NCBI GenBank assembly: GCA_965208065.1
Contig: OZ242313.1
Coordinates: 2,852,001 to 2,916,000, forward strand
Source of the DNA: Bin103 sp002238925
GTDB taxonomy: Bacteria > Spirochaetota > Spirochaetia > SZUA-6 > Bin103
Reading direction: 5' to 3'
DNA length: 64,000 nt
Position numbers and translations under genes: made by a program. Shown piece by piece: positions 26,347 to 35,078 of the stretch; position 1 is the first letter of the stretch; each line of letters starts with the position of its first letter. The notes under the pieces were generated by a model that made no database searches, was not told where the DNA came from, and saw only the letters and a list, made by a program, of their open reading frames with translations.

Positions 26347-26656
26347 TGGCATCGAAATGTTAATTTCCGGCATTGGCCCAGAGGCTTCAACCAACTTTCT
26401 CGAAGCCATCGCGATGGCTATCAAGTCTCTTGATCTTCCTCGTGACGGAATTTCCTCGACAGCGTTTCTGTATCGGGTAGATAAGCATCGTCGAGGTTTA
26501 ACTGAATTAAGACCCTTCCATCTCCAACAACGTCACCACGAGGAACTTTCCTATCTCGTCGCATACCTGCAACGCCGCGTAGAAGACAACACACCCTTGC
26601 CATTGTGATGTACGGCGCCAACTTCCTTAACCAGGGAGACGCAAGCATTAACTCTG

Positions 26657-26690
26657 CCGGGCACCCACCATGCCGGGCGGTTGCACACTT
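26657..26690. repeat. Island repeat, partial copy D (inverted)
   Basis: Reverse complement reads AGTGTGCAACCGCCCGGC then ATGGTGGGTGCCCGGC; it matches the GTGNGCAAYCRCCCGGC core of the other copies and, like copy E, continues into GGGTGCCCGG. Confidence 0.75.
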
Positions 26691-26795
26691 TCCCTGCAAA
26701 TTACTATCCTGCCCCACTCCGATATGGGTACGTGAATCTGGCGGTCGGGGTCGCGCATGCCAGCTACCCGGCCCCTGAACTTGCCCACCGGGCAC

Positions 26796-26851
26796 CCGCC
26801 CAGCCGGGTGGTTGCTCACTGTTCACCATGCGGTGTAAGTTCCGTTGCAAA
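26796..26851. repeat. Island-boundary inverted repeat, right arm (copy E)
   Basis: Inverted, ungapped match (50 of 56 by eye) to copy A at 22256-22311. It carries the CACC-N4-GGTG operator-like palindrome with a changed spacer, but no TetR gene follows it: the sequence diverges right after TTGCAA. Copies A and E enclose 4.6 kb. Confidence 0.9.
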
Positions 26852-26966
26852 CGGTATCCGAAACGTGGCGTTCCGTCTACCCTTCTGGAAGCGAGCGATC
26901 GCGCTTAGTATCGGGCGCTCGCCATGCCGGCAGGCCGCTCGCGTTTTATCGCGGGCGCGCGGATTT

Positions 26967-27971
26967 CTACGTGGGAAAGTCGGCGGGCTGACCGACAACC
27001 TCCGGGTTGACCAGCCCGTCCGGGATGCGTCCCTCCAGTACGTCGATGACCCCGGTCGCGATCTGGCGCGATGCAGTATTCATCGCTTCGTCTGTGATCC
27101 CGCTTACATGCGGTGTCAACAGTGTATTGGGGGCCTGAAGCAGCGGGTGGTCGGCCGCGAGCGGTTCGTGCGTGAACACGTCGAGCGCGGCGCCGGCGAG
27201 GTTGCCCTCGCATAGTGCGTCGTGCAGCGCGCGTTCGTCGATCACACTGCCGCGCGACGTGTTGATGAGCCGGCACTCCGGTCCGAGACGTGCGAGGGCG
27301 GCATGGTCGATCATGTTTCTGGTCTCGTCGGTCAGCGGCACGTGCAGCGTCACGAAGTCGGCGTCTGCGAGCAGGCGGTCGAAGGAATCGAACAGGATCG
27401 CCGGCGTGTCGTTCTGTTCGGCTTCGACGTACGGATCGTACGCGATCACCCGCATGGAGAGTCCATGCGCCTTGCGCGCCACCTGGCTGCCGATGCGGCC
27501 AAGGCCGATGATCGCGAGGGTCTTGCCGGCCAGTTCGATGCCCTGAAACTTGCCTCTCTCGTATGGAGGTCCGTCGCGCAGAGTGGCGTCCGCGATGCTC
27601 GTGCGGCGCGCGAGCGCCAACATCAGGGCGATGGCATGCTCGGCGACCGCGTTGGCATTGGCGCCGGGCGTGTAGATCACCGGAATGCCGCGTTCGGTGG
27701 CCGCGGCGCGGTCGATGTTGTCGAGACCGGCGCCATGCTTGGCCACCACCTTGAGGCGCGGAGCACGGGCGAGGTCGCCGGCTCCAACCTCGAACAAACG
27801 CACCACGACCGCGTCCGCGCGGCGCAACTCGGCACGCAACACGGCCTGGTCCTCAATGCCTTCGCGCCAGGGGGCAATGCACGTACACGCTTGCTCCAGG
27901 ATGCGCAAACCGGGTGCGCCGATCGGCTCGGTGATCAGAACCACGGGGCGGTCGGGGGTGGTTTCAGCCAC
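26967..27971 (-). CDS. D-isomer-specific 2-hydroxyacid dehydrogenase
   Basis: NAD-dependent reductase of 334 residues, usual for the family. The Rossmann motif is GLGRIGSQVA, and the catalytic set is visible: Arg in INTSRGSVID, Glu in DVFTHEPLAADHP, His in LLTPHVSG. It begins with GTG at 27971. Close family members include phosphoglycerate, glyoxylate and hydroxypyruvate reductases; the N-terminal LFEVGAGDLARAPRLKVVAKHGAG region is similar to the SerA-like/glyoxylate reductase branch. No serine-biosynthesis partner is nearby, so a catabolic or detoxifying role is likely. Confidence 0.93.
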   Translation of the reverse strand: MAETTPDRPVVLITEPIGAPGLRILEQACTCIAPWREGIEDQAVLRAELRRADAVVVRLFEVGAGDLARAPRLKVVAKHGAGLDNIDRAAATERGIPVIYTPGANANAVAEHAIALMLALARRTSIADATLRDGPPYERGKFQGIELAGKTLAIIGLGRIGSQVARKAHGLSMRVIAYDPYVEAEQNDTPAILFDSFDRLLADADFVTLHVPLTDETRNMIDHAALARLGPECRLINTSRGSVIDERALHDALCEGNLAGAALDVFTHEPLAADHPLLQAPNTLLTPHVSGITDEAMNTASRQIATGVIDVLEGRIPDGLVNPEVVGQPADFPT

Positions 27972-28024
27972 ATGCTTACCCTATCGAGTCACGCCGGACG
28001 CGGCTACGGTACACTCTCCACTGC

Positions 28025-29026
28025 GTGCTTCCCAACCCCGCACAGATCGGCTCGGCGCTGTCGGACCTCATTGCCGGTGGCGGCAGGCGCCGCGAGCGGC
28101 CCGACTTCCGCCAGGGGTTCTACCTGACCCTTGCCAAGGTGCTCGGCGCCGCGGCGTGGATCGATGCCCCGATCAATCAGCCCGAGGTAAACGTGATCAA
28201 GAGCCTGCTCAACGAGCTGTCGCCGCGTCTTACCAGTCGCGAGCTTCAGTCGGTCCAGCGCTACCTTGCCGAGCCGGTGCCCGGCGTCCACTGGGACGAG
28301 TTGCTGCTCGCGTTGAGCGGCTTCACGCGCCGCCGCGCGCGGCTGCAATTCGCCCTGCAGCGACTGCAGTCGCTGTTGGCGGCCGACGGCGAGTTGACCG
28401 AGGCGGAGAAGCGGCTGTTTGCGCAAACGCGGTCGGCGCTCGATTGGCGCGGCAGTCAGCCGGACGCCATCGAGCCGGCCCCGACGGACGCGTCGTCGGC
28501 TGCGCCGGATCCGGGCACTGGCACGGAAGCCGGCACGCAGGACGGCGCGATACGCCTCGGCGACCTTGACCGCGGCGGCGCGAGCGATACTCCCCCGCCG
28601 CTGGTGGATCTGGTGCGGGAAGCGGCCGCTGCCCGGTTGGGCGGCGCGGCAGGCGACAGCATACCGCGCCGGTTGGTGGTGTGGTCCGCCGCGGTCGCGC
28701 ACGTTACGGTTCACCGCGCCCGTACCGACGGCGAAGACGCGGAGTTGGTAGGGTTTCTGGCCGCGGTGGGCGGCGTCGATGAAGCAGTCGCCGAGACGGT
28801 GCTGGAGCAGGCCCGCGGGGCAGTTCCGATTGCGCTGGCATCTCCGATTGCGCCGGCAGGGCCGGCCGGGGCGGCGCTGCCGGAACTGGCCGCAGAGTTG
28901 CAGGGCGCTGCCACCGCGGTGGAGGTCGCCTCTCTCGCGCAGTTGCTCAACGCGATGGCCGGCGGCGACGCCGCCCTGCGCCGCCTGCAGGATCTGAGCC
29001 GCGGGCTGGACGGCCTCACTTGGTAG
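28025..29026 (+). CDS. TerB-like domain protein
   Basis: 333 residues from GTG 28025. The N-terminal half (residues 25-140) resembles the TerB/tellurite-resistance helical domain: DFRQGFYLTLAKVLGAAAWIDAPINQPEVNVIKSLL, with the repeated pattern AADGELTEAEKRLF typical of the metal-binding TerB helix pair. A proline/acidic linker (residues 145-180) follows, then a second helical region (ARLGGAAGDSIPRRLVVWSAAVAHVTV) that may be a degenerate second copy. No membrane segment. It diverges from the dehydrogenase and converges with the AGE epimerase gene. The cellular role is unknown. Confidence 0.6.
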   Translation: MLPNPAQIGSALSDLIAGGGRRRERPDFRQGFYLTLAKVLGAAAWIDAPINQPEVNVIKSLLNELSPRLTSRELQSVQRYLAEPVPGVHWDELLLALSGFTRRRARLQFALQRLQSLLAADGELTEAEKRLFAQTRSALDWRGSQPDAIEPAPTDASSAAPDPGTGTEAGTQDGAIRLGDLDRGGASDTPPPLVDLVREAAAARLGGAAGDSIPRRLVVWSAAVAHVTVHRARTDGEDAELVGFLAAVGGVDEAVAETVLEQARGAVPIALASPIAPAGPAGAALPELAAELQGAATAVEVASLAQLLNAMAGGDAALRRLQDLSRGLDGLTW

Positions 29027-29033
29027 TACGCGC

Positions 29034-30215
29034 CTATTGGAGCACGCGCAGTATTTCGTAGCAGGCGCCGAGCGGGTGATAGTCGGTCTTGCTCGGCGGG
29101 CTCTTCTTGTCGTCGTAGCGGCGCCCGTCGCGGTCCAGCACCCGGTACCACGCGCCGTGGACGTGATCGACGAAATGGCGGTCGGCATAGTGCCAGGCGC
29201 GGTCGTACCAATCCCAGTAACGCTCCTCTCCGGTGCGCACGGCCAGCACCGCCGCGGCGGCGACCGTCTCGGCGAGCACCCAGTAGTAGCGGTCGGTATC
29301 GAGAATCGTCCCGTCCGGCGCGAACGTGTAGTGCATGCCGCCCTGCTCCTCGTCCCAGCTCCGCGCCAGCGCGGTGTCGAACAGCCGCATCGCGGCCGGC
29401 AACTGCCATGGCACGGGCCGGTGGCGCTCCAGGATCAGCAGCAGCTTGGCCCACTCTGCGAAGTGTCCGGGCAGATAGCCGTAGGGGCGGAACAGGTTCT
29501 GCGGGTCGTCGCGGTTGTACTGCCAGTCGTGTTCCCAGTCGGTGGTGTAGTGCTCCCAGATCAGGCCCTGTGCCGGCGCCGCAAGCTCAACGCAGATCCG
29601 CTGCGCCAGGGTAAGTGCGCGGTCCAGGAAGCGGGCTTCGCGGGTGGTTTCGAACGCGGCGAGCATCGCTTCGCACAGGTGCATGTTGGCGTTCTGCCCC
29701 CGGTAGGGGGCGACTGCCCGCCAGTCCCCGGCGGCGATCTCATCTGCGTAGAGCCGTGCGGCCGGTTCCCAGAACCGCTTTTCGAGCAGGTCGTATGCTT
29801 CGCCGACGAGCGTGTCTGCGCCGGCCACACCGATGCGCGCCGCCATGGCAGCGGCAAGCAGCACGAACGCGTGTCCGTAAGCGCGGCGGGCGCCCTCCTC
29901 CACCCCGTTTGCGCCGAGCACCCAGGCGAAGCCGCCGTCGCTCTGCCGGTGTCCCGCCTGCAGGAACGCAACGCCGTGGGCGGCCGCCGAACGGTACACG
30001 TCGTTGTCGAACAGTTCGGCCGCGACCGCGTAGTTGAACACGAAGCGGCAGGTGCCGACCAGGTGCTTGGTGTCGCGGTCATAGATGGTGCCGGCGTCGG
30101 TGAATTGATTGATGTAGCCGCCGCGTTCGGTATCGATGCACGCGGGGTGGTAGAAATCGATGATCCGCCGGACGTGCCGTCGGAGCACGTCCGGGTCGCG
30201 GTAGTTCAGGCCCAC
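29034..30215 (-). CDS. AGE-family sugar epimerase/isomerase
   Basis: 393-residue (alpha/alpha)6-barrel enzyme of the N-acylglucosamine 2-epimerase/mannose isomerase superfamily. Diagnostic segments: TCRFVFNYAVAAELF near the N-terminus, GLIWEHYTTDWEHDW, FRPYGYLPGHFAEWAKLLLIL and TDRYYWVLAETVAAA, with the histidines used in proton transfer. The GTG at 30215 is chosen; a TTG at 30227 that overlaps the upstream stop (TTGA) is an alternative. The gene follows a medium-chain dehydrogenase by 8 bp, so the two probably act in one sugar or polyol pathway. Confidence 0.88.
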   Translation of the reverse strand: MGLNYRDPDVLRRHVRRIIDFYHPACIDTERGGYINQFTDAGTIYDRDTKHLVGTCRFVFNYAVAAELFDNDVYRSAAAHGVAFLQAGHRQSDGGFAWVLGANGVEEGARRAYGHAFVLLAAAMAARIGVAGADTLVGEAYDLLEKRFWEPAARLYADEIAAGDWRAVAPYRGQNANMHLCEAMLAAFETTREARFLDRALTLAQRICVELAAPAQGLIWEHYTTDWEHDWQYNRDDPQNLFRPYGYLPGHFAEWAKLLLILERHRPVPWQLPAAMRLFDTALARSWDEEQGGMHYTFAPDGTILDTDRYYWVLAETVAAAAVLAVRTGEERYWDWYDRAWHYADRHFVDHVHGAWYRVLDRDGRRYDDKKSPPSKTDYHPLGACYEILRVLQ

Positions 30216-30223
30216 GATCGCAC

Positions 30224-31270
30224 TCAACCGTAGGGGTTGATGTGGACCTTGATCGACTGCGATGACTTGTCGAGGGCCGCGCCGAACGCGTCGTGCACGG
30301 CATCCAGCGGGAAGCGCTGGGTGACCAATGAGCGCGCAGCGTCGGCGTTGTCGGTAACCATTTCCATCGCTATCTGGTAGTCGGCGCGGCCGTTGGTGGC
30401 CGAGTAGGTCATGGCGCCGATAATCTCCACCTCGTGCTTGGCCAGCAGCAGCGGATTGATGCCGACGGTGGGCACGGTGAATACGCCGAGCAGCAGGAGC
30501 CGCCCCTTCGGCCGTATCGCGAGTTGAGCGGTAAGCAGGGTGTCCCCGCGCCCGCCGACCGTTTCCACCGCCACGTCGACCACGCGCATCCGGGCGAGCT
30601 CCTGCAGGCGCTCGCGCCCGGCCTCGTCGTCGCCAATTACCTCGTCGGCGCCGAGGCGCCGGGCCGCTTCCTGCTGGTGCGGGTGGCGGGCCGTGATCAG
30701 GGCCGTTGTTCCGCTCGCCTTGGCGGCGATCAGGGCGGTCAGGCCTATCGACCCGGCACCAATGATCAGCACCGTCTCGCGGGCGCGCAGGCCTATCTTG
30801 CCGAAGCCGTGCACCGAGCACGCGAGCGGTTCGGCAAGCGCGATTGCTTCGGCGTCGGCCCCTTCGGGGGCGCGGTACGCGGTGTGCCCCGGGACGGTGG
30901 CCAGCTCGCTCATGCCGCCGGCGGCCGTTTCCCCCACCAGCCCGCGCTCGGTGCACACGTGGTAATTGCCGGTCAGGCAGAAGGAGCAGGTGCCGCAGCT
31001 CAGCAACGGTTCGACCCCCACCAGGTCGCCCTCGCGCACGTGGCTGACGCCGGCTCCGACCGCGGTCACGGTACCCGACAGCTCGTGGCCGGGCGTCACG
31101 CCGGGGCGCGGGGTGAATTCGTTGCGGTAGAAGTGCAGGTCGGAGCCGCAGATGCCGGCGCTTGCCACCGCGATCTGCACCTCGCCCGCCGCCGGGTCCG
31201 CCACCTCCGACTCCCCGATCGCCAGCTTCAGATCATCTGTCCAACGTACCGACTTTACCGTGTTCGCCAC
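30224..31270 (-). CDS. Zinc-dependent medium-chain dehydrogenase (sorbitol/threonine type)
   Basis: 348-residue MDR enzyme. The catalytic zinc site (GICGSDLHFYRNE; GHELSGTV), the four-cysteine structural zinc lobe (SCGTCSFCLTGNYHVC) and the Rossmann motif (IGAGSIGLTALIA) are all present. The GTG at 31270 is chosen because GGAGG sits 9 nt upstream; longer in-frame starts have none. The substrate is probably a polyol or sugar alcohol, to judge by the sorbitol/galactitol-like ICGSDLHFYRNE motif and the downstream AGE epimerase. Confidence 0.92.
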   Translation of the reverse strand: MANTVKSVRWTDDLKLAIGESEVADPAAGEVQIAVASAGICGSDLHFYRNEFTPRPGVTPGHELSGTVTAVGAGVSHVREGDLVGVEPLLSCGTCSFCLTGNYHVCTERGLVGETAAGGMSELATVPGHTAYRAPEGADAEAIALAEPLACSVHGFGKIGLRARETVLIIGAGSIGLTALIAAKASGTTALITARHPHQQEAARRLGADEVIGDDEAGRERLQELARMRVVDVAVETVGGRGDTLLTAQLAIRPKGRLLLLGVFTVPTVGINPLLLAKHEVEIIGAMTYSATNGRADYQIAMEMVTDNADAARSLVTQRFPLDAVHDAFGAALDKSSQSIKVHINPYG

Positions 31271-31486
31271 TGCGTTCTGCCTCCTCCGCGGTTCGATCCG
31301 CGACCCGGCGGCGGAAGGCCACACCGATTGCGGAGCCCCAGTATAGCCCGTGTACCGCCCGTCGCGCCGGCAGCTTGCAGGGTCCTGGTGGTACCCGGTG
31401 GTACCGTACCGTGGTTGCCATGGGGACAGGTGCCGGGTTATAGTGTCCGCAACAACCTTGCCTATCGCGCGGGAGGGTAAATCGTT

Positions 31487-32503
31487 ATGGCCGAAGCCGA
31501 TCTGACGGGGCGCTCAGTACGGGGCGAATGGCAGCCCGAGTCGCTGCCCAAACCGTCCCCACTGTTCACCAAGCCGCTCAAGCTGCGCCCGATATTCAAT
31601 TTCTTTTTCGCACATGACGGATTGCTGTACCCGAAGAACGCCATCTACGCCGGCCTCGCCGTGGTCGCGTGGTTGTGGTTCACGCCGAGTTTCGCGCGCA
31701 CCGAGACGTTCGCGATCGGCTGGATCGCCGAACTCTACCTGCGCAACGCGGCCCTGCTGATTATTGTCGCCGGCGGTCTGCACCTGCGGCTGTACATGAA
31801 GCGTGCCCAGGGGCAGCGGTTCAAGTACAACCCGCGTTGGCTTACCGGCAGCAGCCGCGCGTTCATGTTCGGCAACCAGACGCGCGACAACGTATTCTGG
31901 ACGCTGGCGAGCGGCTGCACCATCTGGACTCTCTACGAGGCGGTCACGCTGTGGTTCTACGCCAACGAGTTCATCTTCTCGGTCAGTTGGGCACGGCACC
32001 CGGTGTACTGCGTGCTGATGATGGTATTCATTCTGCTCTTCCGGCAGGCCCATTTCTACTGGACGCACCGCCTCACGCATTGGAAGCCGCTCTACAAGTA
32101 CGCTCACTACCTGCATCACAAGAACGTCAATATCGGGCCATGGTCGGGACTCTCGATGCACCCGATCGAGCATGTGCTGTACCTGTCCGGGGTAGTAGTC
32201 CACTGGATCATCCCGTCGCATCCGTTGCACGCCATCTTCCACCTGCTGCACGCCGGCATCAGCCCCGCGGCCGGCCACGCCGGGTTCTACAAGTTCGAGT
32301 TGGGCGAGAAGCATGCGATGAACAACGGCGGCTACTTCCACTACTTGCACCACCGCTACTTCGACTGCAACTACGGCAACGAAGGGGTGCCGCTGGACAA
32401 GTGGTTCGGAAGCTTCCACGACGGCTCGCCCGAGGCCCACAAGGCGATGCGCGCGCGCAAGCGCAAGCTCGGCAATCGCGGAGCACCGGTCACCATCGAC
32501 TGA
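31487..32503 (+). CDS. Fatty acid hydroxylase/sterol desaturase superfamily membrane protein
   Basis: 338-residue integral-membrane diiron enzyme. The three histidine boxes are present: HFYWTHRLTH, HYLHHKN and HYLHHRYFD, plus an additional HAGFYKFELGEKHAMNN loop. About four hydrophobic helices precede and separate them (AIYAGLAVVAWLWF, LLIIVAGGLHLRLYM, VYCVLMMVFILLF). A GGGAGG lies at -14 from the ATG. It would hydroxylate or desaturate membrane lipids or sterol/hopanoid-like substrates. No neighbouring lipid genes. Confidence 0.9.
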   Translation: MAEADLTGRSVRGEWQPESLPKPSPLFTKPLKLRPIFNFFFAHDGLLYPKNAIYAGLAVVAWLWFTPSFARTETFAIGWIAELYLRNAALLIIVAGGLHLRLYMKRAQGQRFKYNPRWLTGSSRAFMFGNQTRDNVFWTLASGCTIWTLYEAVTLWFYANEFIFSVSWARHPVYCVLMMVFILLFRQAHFYWTHRLTHWKPLYKYAHYLHHKNVNIGPWSGLSMHPIEHVLYLSGVVVHWIIPSHPLHAIFHLLHAGISPAAGHAGFYKFELGEKHAMNNGGYFHYLHHRYFDCNYGNEGVPLDKWFGSFHDGSPEAHKAMRARKRKLGNRGAPVTID

Positions 32504-33107
32504 CCGCGACGCCGCCTGGCGGCATGTCTCCGGTGTCGGAACACGCGTCAACGCGGTGCATCCCGGCGCGGCGCGTTGGCGGCGTTCGTGCGCGGATTCT
32601 CGTGGTTCATGCGCAGCCCCGAAGTGGGTGGCAACGCGGTGCTGAACGTGCTCGATGCGGCCCGGCAAGGAATCGGAGCCACAACCGCAAGCGGCCGACA
32701 CCGCGCTCGCGAGGATGCTCTGGGAGAGCAACATTGCGTGGGGAAAATCTGGCCTGAAAAATTTCCAAAGTTTTCGTTGACGTTGCGGGAATACCGCATT
32801 GATATTCGCGACAGATAAGCCACGCCCTGCGGAATGCGGGTCATTTCTCCGGGCAAGCCGAACCGTGGCATACCATTTTCCGGGGGGTCGTACCGGATGC
32901 AGACTTGGCTGCCCGCTCCTACCGTCACCCTGAGCCGGCTTCAGCGCGGCTCATTACCCGCACCTAATCCTACGCTAGAAAATCCCAATCCATTGCCGAG
33001 ACCGTCGGTTCGCGCTTTGTTGCGGCCGTCGAAAAGGGTTCTGTTTGCCGTCGAATAACGTTGAATAACGTCTGATCGTCGGCTGATCTGCACCGAAGGG
33101 AGGGGGA
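32504..33107. other. Intergenic region, no convincing gene
   Basis: About 600 bp between the hydroxylase and the ketopantoate-reductase-like gene. The 80-aa plus frame (32576-32818) and the 126-aa minus frame (32548-32928) have no ribosome site, no family and poor composition. The last 100 bp are AT-richer and may carry the promoter of the next gene, which has a strong GGGAGGGGG site. Confidence 0.6.
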
Positions 33108-34049
33108 ATGAAACCGAAGGTAGCAGTACTTGGCGCCGGTGCCATGGGTTGTCTGTTCGGCGGCGAACTCGCCGAACGCGGACTGGAAGTCACCCTGATT
33201 GATGTGTGGCAAGAGCACGTCGATGCGATTAATCGCGATGGGCTGCGAGTGGTGGGTCATCGCGGCGACCGCCGCATCGGCGTGTCGGCGACCACCGATC
33301 CCGCCGCGTGCGGACCGGTGGACGTGGTGCTGGTGCACTGCAAGGCGGCAAGTACCGTTGCGGCCGTCAGTGCCGCGCGCGATGCCGGCCTGTTCGACGG
33401 CGACACGGTGGCAATCAGCTTCCAGAACGGCCTCGGCAACGAAGAGACGATCGCCGGGGTGATCGGCGCCGGTCGGGTGCTCGGTGGCGTCACCGCGCAG
33501 GGCGCGAGCATTGAGGGGCCCGGTTGTATCCACAGCTACGCCGACTTGCCGAGCCAGATCGGTGAAATGAGCGGCGGCGTAAGCGACCGGGTAAGGGCAA
33601 TCGCGGATGCATTCAGCAAACATGGCCTGGAGACCGTCGCCAGCGCCGACATTCGGCACGACATCTGGAAGAAGCTGATGGTGAACGTGGGCGTGAGCGC
33701 GATGTCGGGCATCACCAACCTGACCATTGGCGAGGCGGTGGCGATCCCGGAACTGAAGGCAATGTGCTACGGCGCCGTGGCTGAGGCGGTGCCGGTGGCG
33801 CGGGCCGACGGTGTCGGGCTAACCCCCGCAGAGAGCCGCAACGTCCTCGACCTGGTTATCGGTCCGGGTGGCACCGGAAACAACAGGTCGAGCCTGTGCG
33901 TAGACATACTCAACCACCGGCCGACCGAGGTCGACGTTATCAATGGCGCCGTGGTGTCCCGCGGCACTTGGCACGGCATCGAAACCCCGATCAATGCCAA
34001 CCTGGTGGCGCTGGTCAAGGGCATCGAGTCCCACTACCTCCCGCGCTAG
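33108..34049 (+). CDS. Ketopantoate reductase/PanE-ApbA family protein
   Basis: 313 residues. NADPH Rossmann motif GAGAMGCLFG at residues 9-18. The catalytic Lys/Asn pair of the family is in WKKLMVNVGVSAMSGI, and the C-terminal domain has the expected SSLCVDILNHRPTEVDVINGAVV substrate segment. GGGAGGGGG precedes the ATG at 33108. The DUF1907 gene starts 10 bp after it, so the two are coupled. Pantothenate synthesis is possible, but without panB/panC nearby a role in reducing other 2-keto acids is as likely. Confidence 0.88.
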   Translation: MKPKVAVLGAGAMGCLFGGELAERGLEVTLIDVWQEHVDAINRDGLRVVGHRGDRRIGVSATTDPAACGPVDVVLVHCKAASTVAAVSAARDAGLFDGDTVAISFQNGLGNEETIAGVIGAGRVLGGVTAQGASIEGPGCIHSYADLPSQIGEMSGGVSDRVRAIADAFSKHGLETVASADIRHDIWKKLMVNVGVSAMSGITNLTIGEAVAIPELKAMCYGAVAEAVPVARADGVGLTPAESRNVLDLVIGPGGTGNNRSSLCVDILNHRPTEVDVINGAVVSRGTWHGIETPINANLVALVKGIESHYLPR

Positions 34050-34059
34050 GAACCGAACC

Positions 34060-35052
34060 ATGGTACTTGCCCAAGAATCCTGTCCGGACACCAGCAGCGC
34101 ACTGTTGAGCCCGCTGCCGCTGGAAGCGTTGTGCGATGCACTCGCCCGCGGCCTGAAGGCCAACTACCGCGACGTGCGTGTTCGGGCACTCCCCTGCCCC
34201 GACCTGCGCGCGATCGGCTGCGCATGGCCGGGCCTCGGCGGTGCGCCGTGCATCGTCGACATCGGCGGCGAACCGTACGCGCACAATCCGCGCTATCGCG
34301 ACGTGCAGTTCGCGGTGCCGGATGTGCTGCGCTGCACCGGCCGTACCGGCACCCGGATCCTCGGCGCCGGCATGGCGTGCCCGGCACACATTGACGGACA
34401 CTGCGGCGAGGTGATCGCCAATCTCGACCTCGGTGTGTACGACGGGTCGCGGGTGGCGCGGGTGGATGCCGACGACCGTTGCGTGGTGGAAGGCTACCGC
34501 GCCGGCGTGTTTGCCGGGCTGGCCAACCTGTTCTTGTGCGACGGTGCGCCCGGGCCGGTGCTGGAGGTGGAGGTGGCCCACCGCTTCGGCGCCGAGGGTT
34601 CCCTGCCGCAGGCGATGCGGGCGGCGCTGGCGCCGCTGGCGGCCGCCGGCCCGGGCCCGATCGCCCTGGGCGGCGTGTTTGAGGTTGTGGCCGGGCAGAT
34701 TCGCAGCCACGTCATGCCCGACTACGACTGCATCCACCTTCCCTACTACGACGCGGAGCGCGACAAGGTGATTCGTGACTTCCTGCGCTTCTTCGAACCG
34801 GTCGGCCCCGACCTGCTGTGTTTCTCGGTCCTGTGGACCGGAGACCCGACTGGCGGGGCGCTGGATCTGCGCCCGTCGGGCGAGCATACCCACTTCTACC
34901 ACCCGCGCGATCCCGGCCTCGGCGGCCACTATCATTACGACGTGACGCCGGACGCAGTGCACTACCGCGGCTGGTTCGCGCCCGCGGAGGCGGTCTACCG
35001 GGTGGGCAATATCTACGCGGGGCTGCGCGGCATGGAAGATCGCGTCGCTTAG
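34060..35052 (+). CDS. DUF1907/C11orf54-like zinc protein
   Basis: 330 residues, co-linear with the human C11orf54 (ester hydrolase/PTD012) family: CPDLRAIGCAWPGLGG, VDIGGEPY, ILGAGMACP, GLANLFLCDG, then the hallmark EHTHFYHPRDPGLGGHYHYD with the zinc-binding HxH and distal histidines, and YRGWFAPAEAVYRV. Crystal work on the human member showed a zinc site and weak esterase activity; the natural substrate is unknown. ATG 34060 has AGGAA in front; the frame is open earlier only as a shadow of the reductase. It is coupled to the upstream reductase, implying a shared acid or ester substrate. Confidence 0.88.
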   Translation: MVLAQESCPDTSSALLSPLPLEALCDALARGLKANYRDVRVRALPCPDLRAIGCAWPGLGGAPCIVDIGGEPYAHNPRYRDVQFAVPDVLRCTGRTGTRILGAGMACPAHIDGHCGEVIANLDLGVYDGSRVARVDADDRCVVEGYRAGVFAGLANLFLCDGAPGPVLEVEVAHRFGAEGSLPQAMRAALAPLAAAGPGPIALGGVFEVVAGQIRSHVMPDYDCIHLPYYDAERDKVIRDFLRFFEPVGPDLLCFSVLWTGDPTGGALDLRPSGEHTHFYHPRDPGLGGHYHYDVTPDAVHYRGWFAPAEAVYRVGNIYAGLRGMEDRVA

Positions 35053-35078
35053 CAGCCGGAACCGGCTCCGGCCGGCGG

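Larger units (their letters stand above)
26347..26966. other. Right end of the island: intergenic DNA with repeat copies D and E
   Basis: About 620 bp without a supportable gene. An 83-aa plus frame (26357-26608) and a 60-132-aa minus frame (26421-26819, ending LDDAYLPDTETLSRKFRHEE) cover the same DNA and neither has a ribosome site or family. The region holds repeat copy D, a 100-bp unique stretch, and copy E, the inverted partner of the TetR promoter. Confidence 0.6.

Noticed and set aside
26357..26608. 83-aa plus-strand frame and the opposing 132-aa minus-strand frame (26421-26819)
   Set aside because: They overlap each other, neither has a ribosome site or family, and the minus frame starts inside repeat copy E.
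22256..26851. Integron cassette array (repeats as attC sites)
   Set aside because: No integrase, and the repeats lack the paired RYYYAAC/GTTRRRY core sites and the expected attC secondary structure.
32548..32928. Short frames in the gap before the ketopantoate-reductase-like gene
   Set aside because: No ribosome site, no family and no conserved-looking segments.
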